Shown piece after piece: positions 1-6,810 of a stretch of DNA of 12,451 nucleotides (positions are counted from its first letter, which is position 1; every line of letters begins with the position of its first letter). The notes under the pieces are model-generated. The model was not told the DNA's origin, did not search any database, and saw only the letters and a program-made list of their open reading frames with translations. The stretch is from Opitutia bacterium (GTDB taxonomy: Bacteria; Verrucomicrobiota; Verrucomicrobiia; Opitutales; Seribacteraceae): the NCBI GenBank assembly GCA_002692605.1, contig NZLE01000039.1, forward strand, positions 24,434-36,884, given 5' to 3'. Made by a program: the position numbers and the translations under genes.

Positions 1-581
1 GGATAATAAGTCTTTTCGGAATCCAAGGAAAAACCATCCTTGAAATAAGGTGCGAAAGCACTCGCCCCGAGAGGCTTGACGTAAGAGGTCGGCACACCGG
101 AAAAAAGACAACCCAAGACCACTCGGTCAGAATATTTAAGCACCAATTCTCCCATTGCAGCATCGCTTCGAAAGGAGTTTTGCTTGGGAACCATACTTGA
201 CATGCTCTTGGGGGTAAAGCCAAAGTCGAAGGCAAGCACCCTTGCGTTTCCCTTTTCCAATAAAGCCAATGACGTGTCGCGAAAGAAAGCCCTGTCCCAA
301 GGTCTCTCTCCAACGTCATCTCGCGAAAGAGTGGCTCCATCGAAATTCACGTAGCACACCTTGGGAACTCGAGGAAGACTAAGGTTTCCTTCCACTTGAA
401 CCTGATTTTCAAGGTTTTGCTCTAAGTTTTGGGGAATTTCTCCTCGGAACTGCAAGCGCAAGTCGACGGATTTAGTCTTTAGGTAGTCAAGATGACCGAA
501 GTGATTCAAAATAACCCAAATGATCGGAACTACCATTAGGCATGAAAAGACGTACTTAGATTCCTTGCTTAGTTTGATCAT
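1..581 (-). CDS. CHASE2-domain sensor protein, N-terminal part (cut by window edge)
   Basis: The reading frame is open from an ATG at 581 down to base 1: 193 codons with no stop, so only the N-terminus is present. Residues about 10-26 form a membrane segment. The region after it has the look of a CHASE2 domain: a D-LRLQFRGE motif at residues 40-48, a hydrophobic strand ending in VNFDGA near 78-83, RPWDRAFFRD at 93-102, and a strand VLAFDFGF near 115-122. CHASE2 is an extracytoplasmic sensing domain usually joined to a cyclase, kinase or other signalling output. The output domain would lie beyond the window, so the signalling type is unknown. The gene diverges from the Bat operon across a 152-bp gap. 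No clear Shine-Dalgarno sequence precedes the ATG. The family call rests on motif pattern by eye. Confidence 0.72.
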   Translation of the reverse strand, partial: MIKLSKESKYVFSCLMVVPIIWVILNHFGHLDYLKTKSVDLRLQFRGEIPQNLEQNLENQVQVEGNLSLPRVPKVCYVNFDGATLSRDDVGERPWDRAFFRDTSLALLEKGNARVLAFDFGFTPKSMSSMVPKQNSFRSDAAMGELVLKYSDRVVLGCLFSGVPTSYVKPLGASAFAPYFKDGFSLDSEKTYY

Positions 582-733
582 GGAATTTTTTGGGTTTTAG
601 TATCATTTGCAAACCTAAGAATCCTCAGGCATAGGTCTTCCGCAAGCCGAAAATCCTTCGATCATCTTGAGAGCGTTTTGCCTTGGACAAATTTTGAGTT
701 TGTTTACGCTCTGTTCTTTGAGTTTTATTCCAA
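582..733. promoter_or_regulatory. Divergent promoter region between the CHASE2 gene and moxR
   Basis: This 152-bp gap must hold the start signals for both the leftward sensor gene and the rightward Bat operon. A perfect 7-bp inverted repeat, AGAGCGT at 670-676 and ACGCTCT at 706-712, brackets an AT-rich 29-nt stretch containing TTGGAC (683-688) and TTGAGT (694-699). No convincing -35/-10 pair with normal spacing could be settled for either direction, and no Shine-Dalgarno sequence is seen before the ATG at 734. The regulatory role is inferred from position. Confidence 0.45.
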
Positions 734-1747
734 ATGAACGAAGATCTTGAACAAAACATAGCGCCTGCTCCCGAGGAACAGGAAAAAATAAAGCACGAAG
801 CCGCATGGGTGGATTTGTTGAGGCAGGAAATTGGTCGGGTGATCGTGGGTCAAAAATACTTGGTCGATCGCTTGATCATAGGTCTATTGGCAAATGGGCA
901 CGTCCTCCTGGAAGGAGTACCTGGTTTGGCAAAAACACTTGCCGTCAAAACGCTCTCACAATGCATGCGGGCTGAATTCAAAAGAATCCAGTTTACTCCC
1001 GACCTTTTGCCCGCTGATGTGATTGGAACCTTGATCTACAGTCCGAACCAAGGAAAGTTTACCACCAAAAAAGGTCCAATCTTTACGAATCTGCTTTTGG
1101 CCGATGAAATCAACCGCGCTCCAGCCAAAGTGCAAAGCGCGCTCTTGGAAGGCATGCAGGAAAGACAAGTTACGATCGGAGACGAAACCTACCCACTGCC
1201 TCAACCTTTCCTCGTTCTCGCAACTGAAAATCCCATCGATCAGGAAGGCACCTACCCTTTGCCTGAAGCTCAAATGGACCGATTCATGTTAAAGCTCATC
1301 ATTGATTATCCGGACCGTGAGGAAGAATTGAAGATTTTGGAAGCCAACGCCAACCTTTCCGTAAAGCATGAGGCAAACCCCGTCGTTGATGCGGAAACGC
1401 TCTTTAGAGCTAGAAAAATGGTCGATGGAGTCTATTTGGATGATAAGTTGAAAGGTTATTTGGTTGACGTTGTTTTGGCCACTAGACAACCCGACCGTTA
1501 CGGAGCATCGGAATTAAGCGCATTCATCCGATTCGGAGCCTCACCCCGAGCCACGATCAGCTTGGCTTTGGCTTCGAAAGCGGTGGCGTTTATGAATGGT
1601 AGGAGCTTCGTTACTCCGCAAGACATCAAAGACGTGGGTTTGGACGTATTAAGGCATCGGGTGATCGTTAGTTATGAGGCAGAAGCCGAGGATGTCTCTA
1701 GCGACGATATCATTCAAAAGATTTTTGAGACTGTGCCCGTGCCCTAA
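734..1747 (+). CDS. moxR: MoxR-family AAA+ ATPase
   Basis: A complete 337-residue MoxR-type AAA+ ATPase. The Walker A motif GVPGLAKT is at residues 61-68, Walker B LLLADEINR around 120-128 (D124, E125), and the sensor-1 block ATENPIDQEGTYPLPEAQ around 153-170, followed by MDRF (R173). These are hallmark MoxR sequences and the length is normal for the family. MoxR proteins are cytosolic, probably hexameric, and act as chaperone-like ATPases on VWA-containing partners. Here it is the first gene of an operon with a DUF58 protein and Bat proteins, its standard context. The residues before about 25 are charged and poorly conserved, so the exact start is less certain than the family. The stop is followed by a 34-nt gap, the largest break inside the operon. 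Confidence 0.96.
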   Translation: MNEDLEQNIAPAPEEQEKIKHEAAWVDLLRQEIGRVIVGQKYLVDRLIIGLLANGHVLLEGVPGLAKTLAVKTLSQCMRAEFKRIQFTPDLLPADVIGTLIYSPNQGKFTTKKGPIFTNLLLADEINRAPAKVQSALLEGMQERQVTIGDETYPLPQPFLVLATENPIDQEGTYPLPEAQMDRFMLKLIIDYPDREEELKILEANANLSVKHEANPVVDAETLFRARKMVDGVYLDDKLKGYLVDVVLATRQPDRYGASELSAFIRFGASPRATISLALASKAVAFMNGRSFVTPQDIKDVGLDVLRHRVIVSYEAEAEDVSSDDIIQKIFETVPVP

Positions 1748-1781
1748 ATCAAAACGGCCATAACACCGCCCACCACTCTTC

Positions 1782-2717
1782 ATGAATGAACCCGACCAAG
1801 AGTTCACCAGAGAGATCCTACGCAAGGTCAGGCAAATAGAAATCCGTTCGAATCGCTTGGTGTCAGAGGCTCTTGCCGGCTCCTATCACAGCGCCTTCAA
1901 GGGGCAAGGAATTGATTTTGAAGAAGTCAGGGAATACCAGGCTGGGGACGAAGTGAGATCGATAGATTGGAACGTCACGGCAAAAATGGGAGCTCCCTTC
2001 GTCAAACAATACCGAGAGGAACGAGAACTGACGATTCTTTTGGCAATCGACGTGAGCGAGAGCGGTTCGTTCGGTTCCGCCCATAGAAGCAAACGGGAAA
2101 GATTGGCTGAACTTGGCGCGCTCCTCGCCTTTGCCGCGAATCGTAACGGGGACAAAATCGGTCTTCTTCTATTTTCCGATCGAACCGAAAAATACCTGCC
2201 GCCATCCAAAGGTCAAAAACACGTGTTGCGAATCCTAAGGGAAATTCTCTTTCACCAAAACCAAAGCAAAAGGACCAACCTCAATGAGGGAATCCGTTTT
2301 ATCAATCGGGTTCTTAGGCGAAGGGCGGTAGTCTTTTTTCTGTCTGATTTCATCATACCGGAATACGATTCCGGGGACGAATCCGCGAAAGACCTTTTCT
2401 TTAGAGAAATTGCATCCACGAAAAGAAAACACGACCTGGTCTGCGCTCAAATACAAGACCCCTGCGAGCAAGCTATTCCTAATGCCGGGCTGGTCCTGCT
2501 CGAAGATTCCGAATCCGGCGAAAGCCAACTCGTTGACACGTCGAACCCTCACTTCAGGGAAGAATTTGCTCGGGTAAGCGCGGATTCACTGGAACGCTTC
2601 AATCAAAGACTCCGAAGACGCGGGATCGACACCTTTTCCTTCTCAACCCAAGCGGAATATGTCAAATCCCTCAAAGAATTCTTCAGAGGGCGAATCAGTC
2701 GCAGACATAAAAAATGA
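1782..2717 (+). CDS. DUF58 domain protein (VWA-like fold), MoxR partner
   Basis: A complete 311-residue soluble protein. The DUF58 signature lies at about residues 45-73, with FEEVREYQAGDEVRSIDW followed by NVTAK. Next comes a VWA-like strand ending in AIDVSES, whose D90, S92 and S94 keep a DxSxS metal-site pattern. A segment DRTEKYLPPSKG (133-144) and the C-terminal RRRGIDTF are also typical of the family. No membrane segment is apparent, so it is probably cytosolic beside MoxR. DUF58 proteins occur almost always next to moxR, and a working partnership is assumed for the family rather than shown here. The stop codon overlaps the next start in an ATGA, which suggests translational coupling. 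Confidence 0.93.
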   Translation: MNEPDQEFTREILRKVRQIEIRSNRLVSEALAGSYHSAFKGQGIDFEEVREYQAGDEVRSIDWNVTAKMGAPFVKQYREERELTILLAIDVSESGSFGSAHRSKRERLAELGALLAFAANRNGDKIGLLLFSDRTEKYLPPSKGQKHVLRILREILFHQNQSKRTNLNEGIRFINRVLRRRAVVFFLSDFIIPEYDSGDESAKDLFFREIASTKRKHDLVCAQIQDPCEQAIPNAGLVLLEDSESGESQLVDTSNPHFREEFARVSADSLERFNQRLRRRGIDTFSFSTQAEYVKSLKEFFRGRISRRHKK

Positions 2718-3325
2718 TTATGCTTGCTCAAACAGTCTTGCAAAAATCCTATTTGTTGGACCCGTCCGTAAAATCGGACAACCCCTTACCCGTTTTCAAG
2801 TCGGTTGGAGAAATCGTAAGTGAGAACCTGACCTTTATTATTGTCGTTCTATCGTGCTTTCTCCTTTCGGTGATTGCATGGTATTTCCTCAAAAGAAAAA
2901 AGGACCAATCCCAAGTCGAAGAACCAAGCCCTCCGATCGACCCCTACGAAGACGCCATTGAGGCGATAAATGAACTTCAGTCACAAAGACCGAGACTTTT
3001 GCCGAAACCTTTCGTTTTCAAGCTGTCAGAAATCCTCCGCGTTTACATAGAGAGGCTTTTCCGTTTTCCGGCGATGGAATTGACCGGTGAGGAATTCATG
3101 CGGGAAATCGCCTCTCACTCGTTTTTTAAAAACCGCTACGAGGATTCCCTCCGCGAATTCGTGAAAATTGGAGATCTCATAAAATACTCGGAGGAAAGGA
3201 CTGACGGCAAAGAGACTGACCATCTTTTGGAGTCCGCCTTGCATTTGGTCAAGGATACGTATGCCAAATTCGAGGAGGAAAAAAGATTAAATTCGGGAAC
3301 CGTTCAAGCGGAGAAGTCGCAATGA
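2714..3325 (+). CDS. DUF4381-like single-span membrane protein of the Bat operon
   Basis: A 203-residue protein with about 38 N-terminal residues, one membrane segment at about 39-59 followed by KRKK, and a charged, mostly helical C-terminal domain of about 140 residues. The positive charge after the membrane segment predicts a cytosolic C-terminus. Position (between DUF58 and batA), size and the LTGEEFM motif at 123-129 match the DUF4381-type proteins found at this place in other Bat operons. Sequence similarity in the family is weak, so the name is tentative. Its C-terminal domain resembles the cytosolic tail of BatD in this window. It overlaps both neighbours by 4 bp (ATGA). A second in-frame ATG two codons in (2720) could also be the start. 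Confidence 0.7.
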   Translation: MIMLAQTVLQKSYLLDPSVKSDNPLPVFKSVGEIVSENLTFIIVVLSCFLLSVIAWYFLKRKKDQSQVEEPSPPIDPYEDAIEAINELQSQRPRLLPKPFVFKLSEILRVYIERLFRFPAMELTGEEFMREIASHSFFKNRYEDSLREFVKIGDLIKYSEERTDGKETDHLLESALHLVKDTYAKFEEEKRLNSGTVQAEKSQ

Positions 3326-4383
3326 TTGAAGAATTTGATTGGAGCGAACTTCATTTGGCCGAACCTTTTTGGTTGATCTTACTGCTTATGATTCCCTTTC
3401 TCGCATGGCTTCACTCAAAAGGAAAGGTTCGCAAACCGTCCATTCAATACCCCAGCCTAGCCAAGATCCGCCAAACCAAAAGTTTTGGGCCAAAGCACTT
3501 TCACCGGCTTCCCCGTATCCTGCGAAGTTTTTCCATAATCTTTGTCGTTCTTGCCTTGAGTCGTCCGCAATTGGATCAAAGTACGGAGACCATTCGTTCA
3601 AGTGGCGTTGACATCGTTCTAGCCATCGACCTTTCGGCTTCCATGCTGGCTCTTGACATGAGTGAAGATGGTAAAGGGGAGGTAACGAGGTTGGACGTCG
3701 TAAAAGAAGTTATAAAAGAGTTCATTGACAAAAGAAACCACGACCGACTGGGCTTGGTTGCCTTTTCGGTCAACCCCTATTTGGTGAGCGCTTTGACTCT
3801 GGACAAAGAATATCTTCATCGAAATTTGGATCGACTAAAGGTGGGATTGACTCATCAAACCGGAACCAACATTGGTTCGGCTCTAGCGGAAGGCATCAAC
3901 CGCTTACGTCCGCTCGAATCCAAATCAAAGATACTTATTCTGCTTACGGATGGAAAAGACGAACCGACACCACCACACAGTCCCTTGATTTACGCAGACG
4001 GCGCCCTAAAGGACAATATTAAGATTTACACCATAGCGATAGGCACCAACCGACGAACCAGAACCTATCTGTTTGATCCATCATCCAGAGATTTGATGAG
4101 ATATGCAAATGGCAACCCCGTTGTTCAAGTTGCCGATTACCCAGTTGATAAGGAAATCCTCAAAAGAATTTCCGAAAAAACCAAAGCTCTTTTCTTCGAA
4201 GCGAAGAACAAGAGTTCACTGAGTTCCATCTACAGCGAAATCGATCGTTTGGAAAAGACCGAAGTCGAACTGAACGTCAATGCTCTTTTCTTGGATTTGT
4301 ATCAGTGGCCGCTTGGCTTGGCGGCAATTTTTCTTCTTATCGAAATCCTTCTTTCGCGGACTGTTCTGCTTCGAATTCCATGA
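3322..4383 (+). CDS. batA: BatA-like membrane-anchored VWA protein
   Basis: A 353-residue protein with two N-terminal membrane segments (about 15-30 and 66-80), a von Willebrand A domain at about 96-310 and a C-terminal membrane segment at about 329-349. The metal-ion-dependent adhesion site is intact: DLSAS (D103, S105, S107), T182 in TGTN, and D210 in LLTDGKDE. The basic stretch between the first two membrane segments predicts that the VWA domain faces the periplasm. The RPQ motif just after the second segment is typical of BatA/BatB. The ATG overlaps the previous stop as ATGA, and the stop overlaps the next start in the same way. BatA proteins take part in the Bat (Bacteroides aerotolerance) envelope system; the molecular substrate is unknown. 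Confidence 0.92.
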   Translation: MIEEFDWSELHLAEPFWLILLLMIPFLAWLHSKGKVRKPSIQYPSLAKIRQTKSFGPKHFHRLPRILRSFSIIFVVLALSRPQLDQSTETIRSSGVDIVLAIDLSASMLALDMSEDGKGEVTRLDVVKEVIKEFIDKRNHDRLGLVAFSVNPYLVSALTLDKEYLHRNLDRLKVGLTHQTGTNIGSALAEGINRLRPLESKSKILILLTDGKDEPTPPHSPLIYADGALKDNIKIYTIAIGTNRRTRTYLFDPSSRDLMRYANGNPVVQVADYPVDKEILKRISEKTKALFFEAKNKSSLSSIYSEIDRLEKTEVELNVNALFLDLYQWPLGLAAIFLLIEILLSRTVLLRIP

Positions 4384-6800
4384 GTCCATTCGCCCAAGTT
4401 GAATTTCTTTACCTCGGAACGGTTGTCATTTGCGGATTGATCCTCCTTTTTCTATTTTCGGAAAAAAGCAGAAGAACCAAACTCTCCTTGTTGGTATCGG
4501 AAAAGCTTCTGCCTAAGCTCATTCCCGAATGGTCTCCCTTTCAACAAAAAATTAAATTCTCTTTCATGCTTCTTTGCTTTGCCATGATTTTCATAGCTCT
4601 CTCGCGACCGCAATGGGGAACTCGGCAAAGAACCAGCGAACCAACTGGAATCGATATCCTCGTAGCCATTGACGTATCCAAGAGCATGCTTGCCAGAGAC
4701 GTTCGGCCCAATCGCCTCGAACGAGTGAAACTCAGCATGACCAATCTAATGGAAAAAGTTCGTGGTGACCGCCTAGGACTGATCGCATTTTCAGGTTCTG
4801 CATTCCTGCAATGCCCGTTGACTTTGGATCATCAGGCCTTCGTTAAGACACTTGAAGACCTTACGATTGGTCTCATCAAAAACCCAGGCACCAACTTATC
4901 CAAGCCCATCGATGAGGCTTCTCGTTCTTTTTCACAAGACGATTCGGACCGGTTTCTGATTCTTCTTTCCGATGGCGAGGATCTTGAAGGTGAAGGACTC
5001 AAGAGGGCAAAGCAGGCGGCCAAAGAAGGAATTCGTATTTTTACAATCGGAATTGGCTCGAAGGAGGGGGACCGTATCCCTCTCGATCCCATTGGTCAGC
5101 CCGCGCAGAATTTTCTCACCAATCCACAAGGAGAAACCATCGTAAGCAAAAAGGATGAAAATTCCCTGCGTGCGATTGCCGAGGCAACCGGTGGAGTCTA
5201 CTTTCCCTTGGGTCCCACGGGTGAAGGGCTCGAACGAACCCTTCAGCGCTTACAATCAATTGGCCAGCAAAAGAAGAGGGAACTTTTGTCAAGCGAGTTG
5301 CCCATAGAGCGTTTTTTCCCCTTTGCCCTTCTGGCTCTGATCCTTCTCTTCATCGAAGATCTTACAACCTCCGGAAGAAAAAAATTAACTCGTTGGGGAA
5401 CCACCTGCCTCACTCTTGCCATTATTCTCCTAGTTGGGTGTCTCAAAAGAGATAACGTTAAAAACGCCGAAGATGCCTTGCGAGATGGCAACCCAAGGAA
5501 GGCCGCATTGTTCTACGACGCTGAAATTAATGCAACCAAGACAATGGATAAACCCATTGACCCAAAACTTTTTCTTAACGCAGGGCTTGCCCACCTGGAA
5601 GCAGGTTCGCTTACGGAAGCCAATCAATTTCTGGAACGCAGTTTGGATGCCTCCGTTGATGATCCAAATCTTCAATCGATAGGTCTCAATGCCTTGGGAA
5701 ATCTATTTTACAGAAAAACCAACCTCTGGCTCGACGAGCAAAACGTCGGAGAAGCCCGCAGGAGTTGGGAGAAAGCCCTGAAATTCTATGATGCGGCCTT
5801 TCAACTTGATGGGAATGAGAAAGCTTCCGCAAATCTCGCTTCCTTGAAGCAACAAATCGAAAAGAGAATTCAATCTCTGGTATCAAAAGTGACTGGAAAA
5901 ATATGGAGGGACCTGAATGGAGACGGAAACTCTCAAAAAAACGAACCCGGCCTTAAAGGTTTTGTCTTTTGGGACAAGGACGGCAACGGGGAGCACAACT
6001 CCTCCAACGAGCCTTCGGTGCAAACGAATGAAGACGGTTTCTTTGCCTTCGAATGGATCTCTTCGAAATACCCCGTTTCTCTGGAGCTTGACTCAAAAAT
6101 TGAGGATTCGAACGGATCAACCACCGTTCGCCTCATGCCAATGTTTCCCGCTCCTCCTCCTCCACTCAATCCGAATGTGGTAAAAAACCACTTGGTCAAA
6201 ATAGAAAGTCCCGGAGAAAAACTGCTCGCCATTCCCTATCGAGCGGCTCCACTCCTGATCGGCCAAGTTTGGGGAGATAAGAACGGTAATGGCATCAGGG
6301 AAAGCACTGAAAGCGGTTTTAAGAACGCGACCTTGTATTTGGATCAAAATGGAAATTTTGCAATGGATGAAAACGAAACCACTTTCAAGCCCCAAGAGGA
6401 CGGATCTTTTGCCCAACCCGTACCACCTGGACAGTATTCGGTTTGCGTCCTTCCCGATAACCCCGATGCGAACGTCACTTTTCCACTTGATGCAAGGAAA
6501 TCCTATCTGGCTTGGACCAATTTCGAGTCCTCCTCCGAACAACTGGATTTTGGGATTCAGGATGACTCGGAAGAGAACGAACAATCGAATGCCTCCGACC
6601 AAGAAAACCAGGATGGTTCTTCCGAGCCATCCGACTCTCCCAATAGCCAAGACGATTCGTCCGTTGAAGAACGAGAACCCCTGCCTCAGGAAGTCAACGC
6701 ACTCTACGAAAGACTCCTGCAGGAAATGGAATCGAAAAGCGAACCATTGGATCCAAATCTTCGCGAAGTCCAAGCAACGGCAAGCGGGAGAGACTACTGA
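4380..6800 (+). CDS. batB: BatB VWA protein fused to a BatC-like TPR domain and two SdrD_B-like domains
   Basis: I place the start at the ATG at 4380, which overlaps the batA stop as ATGA, although the frame stays open to an ATG at 4305. This gives 806 residues, more than twice a plain BatB. Order: membrane segments at 9-27 and 60-74; VWA domain about 91-290 with intact metal site (D98, S100, S102, T171, D198); membrane segment 312-326; a second hydrophobic segment 341-353 ending in LVGC (C354); TPR-like helices about 360-500; two SdrD_B/Cna-B-like domains about 505-615 and 628-727, with D-x-N-x-D/N-G calcium-loop-like motifs; an acidic Ser/Asp/Glu-rich linker 728-768; and a short C-terminal helix. 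Positive-inside charge puts the VWA, TPR and SdrD_B parts in the periplasm. BatB-TPR fusions are known; the added SdrD_B-like pair looks unusual. Confidence 0.88.
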   Translation: MSPFAQVEFLYLGTVVICGLILLFLFSEKSRRTKLSLLVSEKLLPKLIPEWSPFQQKIKFSFMLLCFAMIFIALSRPQWGTRQRTSEPTGIDILVAIDVSKSMLARDVRPNRLERVKLSMTNLMEKVRGDRLGLIAFSGSAFLQCPLTLDHQAFVKTLEDLTIGLIKNPGTNLSKPIDEASRSFSQDDSDRFLILLSDGEDLEGEGLKRAKQAAKEGIRIFTIGIGSKEGDRIPLDPIGQPAQNFLTNPQGETIVSKKDENSLRAIAEATGGVYFPLGPTGEGLERTLQRLQSIGQQKKRELLSSELPIERFFPFALLALILLFIEDLTTSGRKKLTRWGTTCLTLAIILLVGCLKRDNVKNAEDALRDGNPRKAALFYDAEINATKTMDKPIDPKLFLNAGLAHLEAGSLTEANQFLERSLDASVDDPNLQSIGLNALGNLFYRKTNLWLDEQNVGEARRSWEKALKFYDAAFQLDGNEKASANLASLKQQIEKRIQSLVSKVTGKIWRDLNGDGNSQKNEPGLKGFVFWDKDGNGEHNSSNEPSVQTNEDGFFAFEWISSKYPVSLELDSKIEDSNGSTTVRLMPMFPAPPPPLNPNVVKNHLVKIESPGEKLLAIPYRAAPLLIGQVWGDKNGNGIRESTESGFKNATLYLDQNGNFAMDENETTFKPQEDGSFAQPVPPGQYSVCVLPDNPDANVTFPLDARKSYLAWTNFESSSEQLDFGIQDDSEENEQSNASDQENQDGSSEPSDSPNSQDDSSVEEREPLPQEVNALYERLLQEMESKSEPLDPNLREVQATASGRDY

Positions 6801-6810
6801 TCTTTTTCTT

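Noticed and set aside
4305..4379. Upstream in-frame ATG extending batB by 25 residues into batA
   Set aside because: The ATG at 4380 overlaps the batA stop as ATGA, like three other junctions in the operon, and begins right before the first membrane segment. The extension only re-reads the batA end in another frame.
6151..6166. CTC trinucleotide repeat in batB as a variable microsatellite
   Set aside because: Only about four units, encoding a short proline linker (APPPP) between the two SdrD_B-like domains.
6117..6773. 218-codon open frame on the minus strand inside batB
   Set aside because: It is antisense to a well-supported coding region, has no recognisable domain, and its length follows from the low stop density opposite the Ser/Asp/Glu-rich segment.
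6289..6810. Open frame extending batD by 174 codons into batB
   Set aside because: The extra segment is a shadow of the SdrD_B-like coding region with no domain sense. The ATG at 6811 gives a proper signal peptide 10 nt after the batB stop.
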